DNA of 64,000 nt from Roridomyces roridus (Eukaryota > Basidiomycota > Agaricomycetes > Agaricales > Mycenaceae). Of the stretch, positions 1 through 10,335 are shown piece by piece (within the stretch, counting starts at the first letter, position 1; the number at the start of each line of letters is the position of its first letter). The translations under genes and the position numbers were made by a program. The stretch is taken from assembly GCA_029378245.1 (NCBI GenBank), contig JARKIF010000168.1:1-64000 (forward strand), in the 5' to 3' direction. The notes beneath the pieces are model-generated. The model saw only the letters and a list, made by a program, of their open reading frames with translations, searched no databases and was not told the DNA's origin.

Positions 1-832
1 CTCATTCTCTCCTGCCTCCTGCCACGACAATCCCCGCTGATAAGAACACGTCAACTACCCTGCTCAATTTCCAAGATATCAATCCTCGCAACCTCTTCAC
101 CGAGTCTCGATGGACGTTACTTATTCGATGCCCGCCATGTACAAAATTGCCGCATATCTCGCCTACGACCACATCGCATGCTCCCGCCCATCCTCTCAGC
201 TCACCCATGGCGAGTTTCCCGAACGTTCGTGAGCGTCACCCACTAAACTCAAGCCGTCGCTCCGCGTCGCCATTCTTGCAGCAAGAGCTTCAAGGCTTTC
301 CAGGACCTCCGGCGTTGGACCTGGTGCAATATATTCTCTGTTTTTTTTTTGGCAACGGCGAGTTCTCTAAAAGTCTTCCATCGGGTACGCTTCCTGCAAG
401 GCAATGATCGCCATCAATCTCGCCCGTCAATGTCTCCGCAAGTCTCCGTTGAAAACCGGGCCTCCAAGTCAAGCACGCTCAAGACCACTTTGCCACAAAA
501 GACTCTCCGCTTGATACAACATACGCACCGCCAACACTAGCGAAGACACGACTGCAGACGGCTGAAGACGAACCTGGAAGCGTTCTCCAAGACCTGAACC
601 CTGATCATCCACGCTACCGCGCAAACTCCGTCAACGTCGGGAGACCAAGACATCGTGCAAGACTCGATGTGACACAATGGCAAGCTCCTGGAAAGATTCC
701 ATCGTGTGTTCCTAACTAGTGAGTCTTCGACGCAAGACCTTCCAGACCTCGAAAGCCGCAAACACTGCCGAAGATCCCACAAAAATGAAGACGAACCTAC
801 ATATCAAGGGCAAGGCTGGGTTCGTCCAGATT
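1..832. other. No recognisable gene
   Basis: Short open frames occur on both strands, but none shows a family resemblance, a coherent set of splice sites or a conserved motif. Phrases such as tccatcg followed by tgt or ggt and a cttcc or ttcct run recur near 377-400 and 690-715, hinting at old internal duplication. I see no RNA gene or clear promoter here. Confidence 0.5.
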
Positions 833-885
833 TATCGAACTGAACTGTGGGATATTGTTGGTTCGCCCGGTTTCATTTTTTCTTG
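833..885 (+). repeat. Dispersed repeat A, copy 1
   Basis: The sequence around ctgtgggatattgttggttcg matches three further copies at about 3101-3145, 4921-4970 and 5403-5452. Copies share the order: (atcgaa)ctgaac, a gtggga/gtgaga core, gttcgc and a ttcatttttctt tail. It marks the left edge of the 2.2-kb unit that was tandemly duplicated with the hemerythrin-like genes. No coding capacity is evident and its origin is unknown. Confidence 0.6.
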
Positions 886-1027
886 GGTACTACTTACAAG
901 CCGCCCAGGTTTTTAAACGACCTCCGGGATGGCTGGCGCCCATCTAGGCGGCCAGCGATTCAGAATAATTCATTACCGACGCGCAAAAGGCTGGGACTCA
1001 CCGAAGATTCAGAGGACCGAGTCGTAA

Positions 1028-1335
1028 GCAGTTGTTGCGCTGCGAGTTGGTCCCGCTCCTGGTGACCGTGTACGAGTCATTGGAGCCAGGTTTGCTGTCG
1101 ATCGAGGTCGACACGGCGGTAAAGAACAAAGGCGGCTTCGATCAATTTCCAGACGTGACCGCGACCATTCAGGCCTTGCAGCCGGCCGCGAAAAATGAAG
1201 CAGATCCGACGACATCCGTTTCTTCCGAGTCCCTGGCCGCCGTCTAATTGAAGACGCTAATACTCGGACCCACTGCAAAATCTGGTTGATGCATTGGCCC
1301 TGATATCTACAGCGAAACCTGGAATTGTTGTGTCA
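1028..1335 (-). pseudogene. Pseudogene fragment 1 of small S/Y/N/G-rich gene
   Basis: Read on the minus strand, this stretch aligns with the promoter and first exon of the intact gene at 5979. Shared blocks include a ccaggt...catc/tcaaccagattt upstream block, aattgatcgaagcc, and a coding segment for DSYTVT, SGTNSQ and NN. The start codon position reads GTG in a corrupted context, there is no second exon, and the match ends near the exon 1 boundary used by the paralog at 11737. I infer a dead copy carried along when the neighbouring hemerythrin-like gene duplicated. Confidence 0.6.
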
Positions 1336-1983
1336 CTCTTGTTCAACCGTGACGAATGCATAACATCAACACGAGCAAGAAAACCGACCACAAGAGCCCT
1401 ACGTTCGCGGACTACGGCGGCCTGTACCGCGCGGCTCGCTGACAACGTACGGGGACTGGACGGAGTTTTTCCCAGCCAAAGATTGGCATTTTTTGACATT
1501 CAATTAGCTTGCAACAAGTTCAATGCAACAAGTGCCAAGTAAATTGTCGAAGGGTGATGCGGGTTGGATGCGGGAGATGACATTCAAGACAGGCATTATT
1601 GAGCCCCTTGTTTGGTTTGGACACTTCTGCTTACGCTCTGCCGCACATCTTCAAGCCACCGACTTGCGTATTTGCCGAGCAACTCCCGATGTCCAAATAC
1701 TTAGGGCGGCCTCTTAGGCTTCCCCACGATCCCCCAGGGCTCACTCTCATAGATTGCAACAATTTTGAGCAGCATCGAAGGACGTCGGGCTGAAAAAATT
1801 GTAGCGGGTAGCTGTGATGGTTACCCGTACCCGTAAACGCAGGGGTAACTGCCAACCCGCGCGGGTATGTACCGCCCGTGCCATTGCCCCTCTCAATCGG
1901 GTTAGACAATCACCGCCCTGGCGTGCACCTCTTTAAAATGAGAATGCTTCAGCTTTGTTCTCCTGCCTCGTCTTCAAGCTGAA
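1336..1983. other. Intergenic region upstream of hemerythrin-like gene 1
   Basis: No gene is recognised. The segment from about 1600 to 1715 matches 3600-3725, including a block around atcttcaagccaccgacttg, so it belongs to the duplicated unit. The last 100 bases before 1984 probably hold the promoter, but no TATA-like element can be assigned with confidence. Confidence 0.5.
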
Positions 1984-2888
1984 ATGCCTTTCCCGTGGTC
2001 GTTGATTGGTATGCTTTCTTTGCGACTCGGACGATTCAAACACTTATTGCGGCTCATGTAGTAATGCCTCCCGGCGATTTCGACGAACCGCACGAGCGTC
2101 AGGCTATGTAAGTACTGCGCCCCTTCACGTTGGATGCGCAGTCCTAGTCAACTTTGAACCCCAGCGAAATGGCTGCAGTACATAACATGTTCATCCGCGC
2201 CCTGAACGCCATCCACGCTCAAGCAGACACCATCCGCGATGACCAGGCGAAAGATTTCGCCTTTTTCTGTCTTTCTTTCGTGTGTACTTGGCTCCCGTTG
2301 GCTGCGCCCTCACTTATTTCATACCAGTGTGAAATGCTACACCACCACCATGACATCGAAGAGTCCATGGCATTCCCGTTTTTCGAAACGAAACTGGGCG
2401 CTGGGGCAATGTCCGACAACGTCTCCCAGCACCGCGCGTTTGACGCCAGCTTCTCATCCTTCCAATCTTGGTTCCAAGACGTCTACGATGGCAAAGCAAC
2501 ATACTCGGCCTCGGTCGTGCTAGAAAAGGTGGATGCGCTAGGCGACATTCTCGTCTTACACCTCACGGATGAAATTCCTACCCTCGACGCCAACAAACTG
2601 CGTGCGGCAGGGTTCACGGCGGAGGATTTCAAAGACTTCGAAAAGCGGTGCTTGTCCGCCATCCTCAAGAACGTATCGTTCTCCATCTCTATGCCGATGA
2701 CCCTTCTCTGCCACGACAAGGAGTCGTTACCCGTGTTTCCACCCTTCCCAAAACCGTTGTTGTGGGCGGTGAGGTATGGGTTTTCATGGAAGTTTAGTAA
2801 GAGTTGGGAGTTTGCGCCGTGTGATTGGGACGGGAAGGTGAAGCCTGGGTTGGGGAATGTGCCATTGGGGTCGAGGGTGGCGGCTTAG
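1984..2888 (+). CDS. Hemerythrin-like (HHE) domain protein, copy 1
   Basis: Spliced model: exons 1984-2008, 2062-2107, 2165-2279 and 2328-2888, giving 248 residues. The product starts MPFPWSLIV and continues into a helical segment with VHNMFIRALNAIH, then a histidine cluster HHHHDIEE, then SQHRAF and LHLTDEIP, the spaced His/Glu pattern expected for a four-helix hemerythrin fold that binds a di-iron centre. The family is linked to oxygen, nitric oxide or iron sensing; the substrate is not evident here. The 48-nt third intron has no stop and could be read through, but the paralog at 3897 shows it is spliced out, because its equivalent is 47 nt and would break the frame. No signal peptide is visible, so a cytosolic protein is likely. 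It is one of a tandem pair with near-identical exon lengths. Confidence 0.8.
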
Positions 2889-3100
2889 AAGGTGCTCCAT
2901 TCTACATCTTGTTCCACGAAATTCTATTGCTTCCAACTTAACTTCGCTCCATCCACCCCAAATCAATCTTGATGCAGTGCCAGCGCCCCAGTGTCAATCA
3001 AGCCAGCGCCGATGACATTATTTTCCTTGATTCGGGCACGTCGCGTGAAGAGGAGGCCTCAAACTTGTCTACAGGTCGTTGAGATTTCATGGTACCTTTG

Positions 3101-3145
3101 ATGAACCGTGGGATATTGATGATTCGCACGGTTTCATTTTTCTTG
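3101..3145 (+). repeat. Dispersed repeat A, copy 2
   Basis: Contains gaaccgtgggatattgatg and gcacggtttcatttttctt, matching the copies at 833, 4921 and 5403. It begins the second duplicated unit, immediately before pseudogene fragment 2. Confidence 0.6.
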
Positions 3146-3265
3146 AGTAAGTTGTTGCCCTGCGAGTTGGTCCTGCTGCTGGTGACCGTGTACGAGTCCT
3201 TGGAGCCAGGTGTTGCTGTTGGTCGACGTCGACATTGTGGTAAAGATTCAGAAGAAGGGCGGCTT
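3146..3265 (-). pseudogene. Pseudogene fragment 2 of small S/Y/N/G-rich gene
   Basis: On the minus strand a start codon (MSTSTNSN) is kept, but the following segment, which should read SKDSYTVTS, is shifted by one base relative to the intact gene at 5979, so the frame becomes unrelated. The match stops shortly after the SQGNN position and runs into repeat A. It is the partner of fragment 1 in the duplicated unit: both lie upstream of, and opposite to, a hemerythrin-like gene. The original arrangement was therefore probably a divergent gene pair. Confidence 0.6.
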
Positions 3266-3896
3266 CGGTTGGCAGTTATAAATGGGCTGGACCTGGACCG
3301 TGACTATGGAAGCAACTGAAATTCAGCCTGCCGCGAAGAATCAGGCAGGATCCGAGGCAATCCGTCTCTTTCGAGTCCCTGACCGCCGTCTACTTGTAGG
3401 ACATTCATACTCGAGCCCATTCCTATGAATCTCGTCGCTTACTACAGCTCATTCTCGCTGGAAGAAAGCCTGGACGCTGGTATTCATGGCTTTGGACGGT
3501 GCTTCCTTGAGCGCTGTAAAAAGTGCCAAGTTTAAATTGTCGAAGGCCAGACTTGGGTCAGACAGAGATGAAGGGTAAAGACAAGCACTTAGCACTGTTG
3601 AGCACTGTTGTTGAAGCCTTTGTTTGGACAGTCCGACACGAATCTGCTTGCGCTCTGCCACACACATCTTCAAGCCACCGACTTGCGTATTCGACGAGAA
3701 GCTTCCATGTATACCCAACTCTTAGGCCACGCACGGGTGCCACGGCTACATGGTCATTAAGCGCGGGCGGTGATGGGTAATCGGTTTCGAAAATCACAGC
3801 CACACCGCCCTAGCGCGCGCCTCTTTAAATTTGCAATGAGGATGCCTCACCTTTGTTCTCCTCCCCCGTCCACCTCCCCTTCCACTGCCAGCTGAA

Positions 3897-4797
3897 ATGC
3901 CGTTCCCATGGCCGTTGATTGGTGCGCCCTTTGCGCCGTTGACTCGGACGATTCAAACGCTTATCGCGACTCGTAGCAATCCCTGCCGGCGATTGGGACG
4001 ACTCGCTTGAACGTCAGGCCATGTAAGCGCTGCGCTCCCGCCCTCTGGATGCGTAGCCAACCTTCAACCCATAGAGAAATGGCTGCAGCGCATAATGCGT
4101 TCATTCGCTCTCTGAACGCCATCCATGCTCAGGCAGACACCATCCGCGATGACCAGGCGAAAGATTTCGCCTTTTTCTGTGTTTCCTTCGTGTGTGCTCC
4201 GCTCCCTCAGCTGCGCGTTTGCTTATTTCATACCAGTGTGAAATGCTGCACCACCACCACGACATCGAAGAGTCTATGGTATTCCCGTTTTTCGAAACAA
4301 AACTGGGCGCAGGGGCAATGTCGGACAACGTCTCCCAGCACCGCGCGTTTGACGCCAGCTTCTCGTCCTTCCAGTCCTGGTTCCAAGAGGTCTACGATGG
4401 CAAAGCAACATACTCGGCCCCCGTCGCGCTAGAAAAGGTCGATGCATTGGGCGACATCCTCGTCTCGCACCTCGCGGCCGAAATCCCCACTATCCACGCC
4501 GACAAACTGCGTGCGGCAGGGTTCAAGGCGCAGGATTTCAAAGACCTGGAAAAGCGTATGATGTCCGTCATCCTCAAGGACATATCGTTCTTCACCTCTA
4601 TGCCGATGGGCATCCTCTCTCACGACAGGGAGTCGTTACCCGAGTTTCCGCCCTTGCCGAAACCGTTGCTGTGGGCGGTTAGGTATGGGTTTTCGTGGAA
4701 GTTTGCTAAGAGTTGGGAGTTTGCGCCGTGTGATTGGGAGGGGAAGGTTAAGGCTGGGTTGGGGAATGTGCCATTGGGGTCGAGGGTGGCGGCTTAG
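3897..4797 (+). CDS. Hemerythrin-like (HHE) domain protein, copy 2
   Basis: Spliced model: exons 3897-3921, 3977-4022, 4075-4189 and 4237-4797, again 248 residues with the same four exon lengths (25, 46, 115, 561) as copy 1. The start MPFPWPLIA and the histidine cluster HHHHDIEE are conserved, as are SQHRAF and the C-terminal block ending GSRVAA. The two copies differ by scattered substitutions, while the introns have drifted in length (55, 52 and 47 nt against 53, 57 and 48). This is the signature of selection on the protein, so both copies are probably functional. The role is inferred from the family: di-iron binding of O2, NO or redox-active iron in the cytosol. Confidence 0.8.
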
Positions 4798-4920
4798 AGG
4801 GTGTCTTCAAGTTCTACATTTATTCCACGAAACTATCTTGACAATCAATTATTTCTTAATCTTTCCGCAAAGCACGGGTTCAAGACACTCTACGCATGTC
4901 CAGCCCTTACTAGCCTATTC

Positions 4921-4970
4921 ATCGAACTGAACCGTGGGACATTGTTGGTTCGCACGGTTTCATTTTTCTT
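4921..4970 (+). repeat. Dispersed repeat A, copy 3
   Basis: Contains gaactgaaccgtgggacatt and cgcacggtttcatttttctt, following a ctacgcatgtcc motif that is also shared with copy 4. It lies just after hemerythrin-like gene 2. Confidence 0.6.
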
Positions 4971-4980
4971 GCTTTTCACG

Positions 4981-5340
4981 AGTATTACTGGAGTGGTGGC
5001 CGCCATAAAAGCTGCCCAGACAGTGTTGCTTGGGTGGGTGGGGCCCGTCGTTCCACTCGCCGTCGAGATTGTAATTGGTGAGTATCGGTGCGGCTGATTC
5101 CAAGGTGGTAAGTGATGTTTACAGTTCGAACATTGAACGTTGAACTCCGAGTCGGTTTCTTCTAAGTTTGGCAGGAGCTTGAGTGTGCCAGAACGCGGGC
5201 AGGATATTAGAAGGATCTTGCTGTCGGGATTCGAGTTGGTCGGTCCAGTAGGAGACAGAGCATCTTTAAAAGGCAGCGCTGTCCCTGAAGCGAAGGTCTT
5301 GTGGAGTACTCAATAGCGCGGCAATGGTGCTTTTTTTTTT
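4981..5340. repeat. Left unit of a ~480-bp tandem duplication
   Basis: Blocks here recur about 480 bp to the right (5400-5760). They include a gtgggtggggcccgtcgt phrase, ggtgcggctgattccaaggt, an actccgagt motif, and gtcgggattcgagttg followed by gagacagagca. Together with repeat A copies 3 and 4 this defines two imperfect tandem units. No open frame is convincing in either. Confidence 0.6.
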
Positions 5341-5402
5341 GGCCCGTCGCGTGAAGGACGAGGCATTCTCTACGCATGTCCTTCAGAGTTTAAGGTCGAG
5401 AT

Positions 5403-5760
5403 TCATCGAACTGAACCGTGAGATATTGTTACTTCGCACGGGTTCGTTTTTTGTGGGGAGTAGTGTAAGGTAGTCGCCTGGGTGGGGCCTGTCGTCCCAT
5501 TCACCGTCGAGATTGCAAGTAATTTGTATCGGTGCGGCTGATTCCAAGGTGGTAAGTGATGTTTGAGCGGTATAACAAACTCCGAGTGGGTCTATGCCAG
5601 AGCACGGCCAGATTCCAGAACTGCAGACAGATGAATAGGAATTGATCATATCTTCCTGTCGGGAGTCGAGTTGTTCCTGGTCCAGAAGAGACAGAGCACC
5701 TTTAGAAAAGGCCGGGCGGTCCAGCCTGTTGTAGTCCGCGAACTGTGGTCGATTTTCTTG
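5403..5760. repeat. Right unit of a ~480-bp tandem duplication (with repeat A copy 4)
   Basis: Starts with repeat A copy 4 (ctgaaccgtgagatattg), then repeats the blocks of the left unit, with ggtgcggctgattccaaggt as the best-conserved part. The right end runs into the promoter of the small gene at 5979, so part of this repeat may be old promoter sequence. Confidence 0.6.
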
Positions 5761-5978
5761 CTCCCGTTACAGTGGTAATATTATGCGTTCGTCGAACAAG
5801 GCTGCAACAAGATTCCAGGTGTTGCTGTGGATAGCATCGACCAGATTTTACAGTGAGCAGCCCGGGTCGGAAGAGACGGGTGCCGTCGGACCGTCACGGC
5901 CGGCAATTCCCAATTTCAGTTGCCTCGAGCCCATTTGCAATTGATCGAAGCCTTGGTTCTTTGTCTCTTACCACCACC

Positions 5979-6296
5979 ATGTCCTCCAACAACAACAACG
6001 CGAACGCGTCCTCTGGTTCCAAGGACTCGTACACGGTCACCAGCAGCGGGACCAACTCGCAGGGAAACAACTACGACCACCGCGAGTACTCTTCGGGCGG
6101 CTCTGGTTACCATTATTCCAACAGGTTGGTTGTGACTTTTTTCTTTGGCCAGCTAGGGTTGCATGGATTCACTTTAAATTCGGTCCACAGTGATGGAAGT
6201 TATTATTATTCGAACCAGAATGGGTCTACGTACTACAACGATGGGAAGGGGTCGTCGACGTATACGACCTCCTCGGGTCATCAGGTGAAGAAGTAA
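5979..6296 (+). CDS. Small S/Y/N/G-rich conserved protein, copy 1
   Basis: Two exons (5979-6124, 6191-6296) encode 83 residues. After an Asn/Ser-rich start (MSSNNNNANASSGSK) the product reads DSYTVTSSGTNSQGNNY, then SGYHYSNSDGSYYYSN, NGSTYYNDGKGSSTYT and a lysine end. Low-complexity tyrosine/glycine/serine proteins of this type occur in fungi; I know no function for them. There is no signal peptide or membrane segment. The intact paralog at 11737 and the fragments at 1028 and 3146 show it is duplication-prone. It lacks an intron after the SQ position that the 11737 paralog has. The stop overlaps a gtaagt-like sequence, so an alternative spliced 3' end is possible. Confidence 0.65.
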   Translation: MSSNNNNANASSGSKDSYTVTSSGTNSQGNNYDHREYSSGGSGYHYSNRLVVTFFFGQLGLHGFTLNSVHSDGSYYYSNQNGSTYYNDGKGSSTYTTSSGHQVKK

Positions 6297-6378
6297 GTGA
6301 GATAATAGCGAACGAGCAGGTGAGTTGTCGATGAGGTACTTATCGGAGGGAGGTGAGACTAGTACTGACGCTGAGGCA

Positions 6379-6720
6379 GTTCCCATGTTTCTTGTACGGT
6401 TGTTGAATGCATCCCCTCTCTGTCTGACACGATAAGGTCTTCGATATTGTCGTCGTTCCGCGACGCCGATGAGGTATCGGACGGCGGCAAGACCAACGGC
6501 TGTTGCAGTTCCCAGTGTCTCTTTGCATCCCCTCTCTGTCTGACACGATAAGGCTTCGATATTGTCTTCGCTACGCGACGCCTTCGGCGAGTTGCCGATG
6601 AGGAATCGGATGGCGGCCAGACCGACGGCTTCCCAGTATTTCTTTTACAAGTGCCCCTCTCTCGACACAATAAGGCTTCGATATTGTCCTCGTTCCTTGC
6701 GGCTGATAGCGGCAAACTTG
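6379..6720. repeat. Three imperfect tandem repeats, period ~115-145 bp
   Basis: The phrase cccctctctgtctgacacga, followed by taagg(t)cttcgatattgtc, occurs at about 6412, 6530 and (shortened, ctctcgacac) 6656. Each unit also holds cagttccc or cttcccagt upstream and a gatgaggtatcgga or gatgaggaatcgga block with ggcggc downstream. The array sits between the small gene and the GATA gene and may be decayed mobile or regulatory sequence. Confidence 0.65.
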
Positions 6721-6915
6721 ACACTCGCCGACGGAAACACATCTGACCGCTCGACCTTCCTTCCGGTGTTTGAAAGGCGCGGATGGATCTCAGTGGTACT
6801 TTGCGTAGAGTAGACAGGAAGAAAGAGAGAGCATGTGTGTGTATCGCGAAAAAACGTAAAGATGCAAAAGCATTGAGATTGATGAATAGATTTTGAGCTG
6901 CTGGTCCGTCCTTTC

Positions 6916-9900
6916 ATGGCCAGCTCTTCGCGGTACCTCCCTCCGCCACCGCAAGAGTCCTTCCGCCTCCCGAGCCTCAAGGACCTCAACTTCCAGTATC
7001 GTTCTGCGCGGCCTCCATCCGATGACCCGCAGGACGTGCCCCCTACTCGCCATGTCCATCAATGGGCACGAAACTCGCCGGTCCAGCAGCAACATCCTCA
7101 CCAACAGCAGCAGCAACAGCAGCAGCCGTCCCCGCCATTGTCTGCCAACGAGCAGTATGCCTCCAAGCATGACCCGGGCGGGTACTTGACGCCGGGTGTC
7201 CCCATGTCGCTGCAGCAGGCTCAGCAGCAACAACAACACCACCAGCAACAACAACAACAGCGGACGGAAGTCAAGCGTGCTAGATCCTCATCGCGGCAGT
7301 CCCAGGCGAGTTTTTTCAGTCGTTACATTCCTGTTCCTCCGTGCAACGTTTTTCAGACGCCGTACAACGCACCAGCACCTCCACCGTACACCCCGACAGC
7401 TTACTCGCAGCCCCAACCCACGCCGTATCAGTACAGTGCGACGACGCCGACCTATCCCGAGTATCAGCAGAACCCGTATCCGTCGCCGGGGCCACAAGAG
7501 GCTTGGGATCGGCAGCAGCAGCAGCAGTTTCAATTGCAGCAACAGCAGCAACAACAACAGCAGCAGCAGCAAAGATATACTGTCCAGCCGTCCCAGACGC
7601 AGTATACTCCCCAGCCTCCTCAGCCACAACCCCAACCGGCGGCGCTTCAGCAGCAGCAGGCGCAACAACAACAATATGCGCCCCCGCCTCCAATGCATAT
7701 GTTGCCGCCCCAACAGCAGCAAATTGCTTCTCCACAAGAGCAGCAACAGCAGCAGCATCTTGCACGGCAGCATTCGCGCTCGCAGTCACAGCAGTCGACG
7801 CATCAGCCGACTCATGGTCACGCATCGCAGCAGTCGGCAGCGCATGGACACGGACATGGTCATTCTCAGATGCAGCAGCAGCAGTCTTCGCATCTGTCAC
7901 CTCAGGCTTCGCATTCTCAACAGTCGGCCCATTCTCAACAGTCGACCCATTCGCAACAACCGACGCCGCATTCTCAGCCAACCCACCATGCTCCTCCTCC
8001 TCAGTCCATCGCTCAGCACCATCCACACCCACATTCACTCGCGCCTCAGCTACATGCCCAGCCCGCTGCCGTCACGCCCTCGCAACTGCAGCATCCACCA
8101 CCGCCGCAACACCACCAACACCACCAACACCACCCTTCGCAGCTTCAACAGCCTGCTCCTGCCCATGCACAATCGCAGCCTCCGCCCTCGCACCAGCATC
8201 ATCAGCCGCCAGCACCGTTGTTTAATCCGCGGGCCGTTTCCGTGCCCAGTTCGCTTGATCGTAGCGGGCATTCGCAGCACCACCCAACACCGCAGCACCA
8301 TTCACCCGCTGCACACCAGCATCACTTGCCCGCTGCACACCAGCAGCAGCCACCACCCCATCCCCATTCTCAAGACGATCGACGCGAGTTGTATGTCAAT
8401 GTGAATGTTAGCGTTGGGGAGGGCGGAGCAAAGGACTTGCGGCATCCCCATCAACCACATCAGCCGCAAGGCCAGCCTCAGGTCATTCCTGCTCCGCACT
8501 CTTCGCATCCCCCGCCGATTCATGCACATCCGCATCAATCGGCGCATCAACCGCCGCATCAACAGCCACCGCAGCCTGCTATCACGCACCCGCATTCTCA
8601 TTCACCGGCGATCACGCACCCGCCGCACCCGCATTCTCATCCGCACTCTCATTCGCAGCCGCAGCCGCCACCACAACATCAGCTGCATCATCAGCACCAT
8701 CAGCAGCAGCAGATTACCCACCATCCCCAACAGACGCACCCGCAACAAGTGCCGACCCCACAGGAGGATCCGCCGGACTTTGGTCCCCGAACAACCGCGA
8801 TGATCGGGGTATGCTGTGGACTATTGATGGATATACATTTGATACTGATAGTTTCCACAGATTCTCGAGCATTGTACAGTGTTGTATTCATTTGCAACGC
8901 GGTATGCGCAACTACAGGTATCGTTGCCGCACGTGCAGCCTGGGCCGGAAGAAGTTGCGGAGATGGCGAGGAGGGCGAATGAAGTTGTGAGGTTGTTGGA
9001 GGAGCTGAGGAGGATGAACAGTTTCCCGGCTCCGGTGGAGGTGGTGGAGAGTGTGGCTGCTGCTCCGTCGATGGAGATGGATGTGGATGTTGTGAGGGAG
9101 CAGGAGCAGGAGCATGATGCTGCGAGGCCGCCCAAGAGGCCTTGGGAGGATATGGATGGCGGGGAAGAGATTGATGAGCTTGAGGAGGGCGATGGGGAAC
9201 CTGCGGCTGCGCCGTATCCGACGCCGACCGAGACCAAGGGGTCGTCGCCGGCGAGGACCACGGCGGAGGCGGATATGGAGCTTATACGCACCAAGCGGGC
9301 TGCGACCGCTGTTAATGCCGGTGCAGGTGGGCCGCCAAAGAGCAAGTATCGGAAGCGGAGTGTGAGTGTTTTTTCATTCGTTTTATGCCTTTCTGACGTT
9401 GGTTCGCGGGATTGGTCTGGCCAGCGGGCGACACCTCCAGGCAAGTGTCACTCGTGTAATATCAGGGAGACGCCGGAATGGAGGCGCGGACCTGACGGGG
9501 CGAGGACTTTGTGCAATGCGTGTGGGCTGCGTGAGTGCTTTTTTTTTTTTCGAGTGATTTCAAGTTATTTAATGCGAGTAGATTATGCGAAGCTCATGCG
9601 CAAACGGGAGAAGGAGCAGGGTCAAGCTGGGGCGCCGATTGACATGGACACGCTGCGTGCGTCGGCGCGGGCGGATATGGCCGCCAAACTTGCAGCCAAG
9701 GCTGGAAATCGTGCTGCGAAGAATGGGACAACGGCCGCGCTTCCTACGCCTTCTGACGATATTCCACCGCCGCCGGCTCCTCCAGCGACGCACCAGGGTT
9801 CGTTCCAGGTCACGTTTGCGCCTCCTCCTCCCCCGCCGCCTCCATCTTCGTCTTCTTCTTCGGCGCCAACCGGACCTGCGTTATCGCCATCCGAGGTGCA

Positions 9901-10054
9901 GGCGCAGATGCACAACCCCGTGCCACCACCGACGCTGCCCCCGCCGCCTGTGAGCGCAGCAGCGTGGTCTGCTAGCGGGCAGCGGACGTATGCTCCGGAG
10001 CAACTACAGCACCAGTCGTTTGTGCGCACGGCTGGGCAGACTTCATCTGCGTGA
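6916..10054 (+). CDS. GATA-type zinc-finger transcription factor, polyQ/H-rich (NsdD/SUB-1-like)
   Basis: Best model: exons 6916-7305, 7357-8808, 8861-9361, 9425-9530 and 9582-10054, about 973 residues. The first half is extremely rich in Gln, His and Pro (CAG/CAA and CAC/CAT runs between about 7080 and 8720), typical of activation or condensate-forming regions. A conserved helix around residues 615-665 (ILEHCTVLYSFATRYAQLQ) precedes an acidic segment with KRPWEDMDGGEEIDELEEGD. The single zinc finger near residues 789-814 reads CHSCNIRETPEWRRGPDG and continues to CNACGLHYAKLMRKR, i.e. CX2CX18CX2C. This finger is closest to the NsdD/SUB-1 group that controls sexual development and light responses in fungi; assignment to that group is inference. 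The first intron (7306-7356) would be GC-AG and is also readable as 17 codons, so it may be retained. Confidence 0.8.
7083..8719 (+). repeat. Gln/His codon repeat tract inside the GATA gene
   Basis: Mixed CAG/CAA runs (for example near 7092-7124, 7515-7572 and 8697-8714) and CAC/CAT/TCG-rich stretches encode long polyglutamine and His-Ser-Gln repeats. All three forward frames stay open for long distances as a by-product, giving spurious Ser/Ala/Asn-rich open frames. Such tracts are prone to length change by slippage. Confidence 0.85.
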
Positions 10055-10335
10055 AAATCTTTGCTGTTTGCTGTCGCATTGCTTTCCTTTTTGTTATATG
10101 CTTTTCTGCGCCGATTTTATGGGCAACTTTATTGTTTTCCCCGAGCATCTGTGTATCCGCCATTCATCTCGCCCAAAACCACACCACATCGTACCGCTAT
10201 GCACACACGGACTGGGGAATCCGTTAATACGGTTTAATAACTTGATTTTTGTACTACCTGCGGAGGGAGGATGGAGGAGGAACTACTACATATTGTATGC
10301 GGAGAATGTAATCCCGAGTTTTGATCTGGACTTTC

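Noticed and set aside
4007..4432. Apparent frameshift in hemerythrin-like copy 2
   Set aside because: Explained by a 47-nt GT-AG intron (4190-4236) at the same place as the 48-nt intron of copy 1.
7196..8404. Ser/Arg/Asn-rich, Ala/Thr-rich and minus-strand Leu/Val-rich open frames of 160-400 codons
   Set aside because: Shadows of the CAG/CAA/CAC repeat tract of the GATA gene; only the Gln/His frame connects to the zinc finger.
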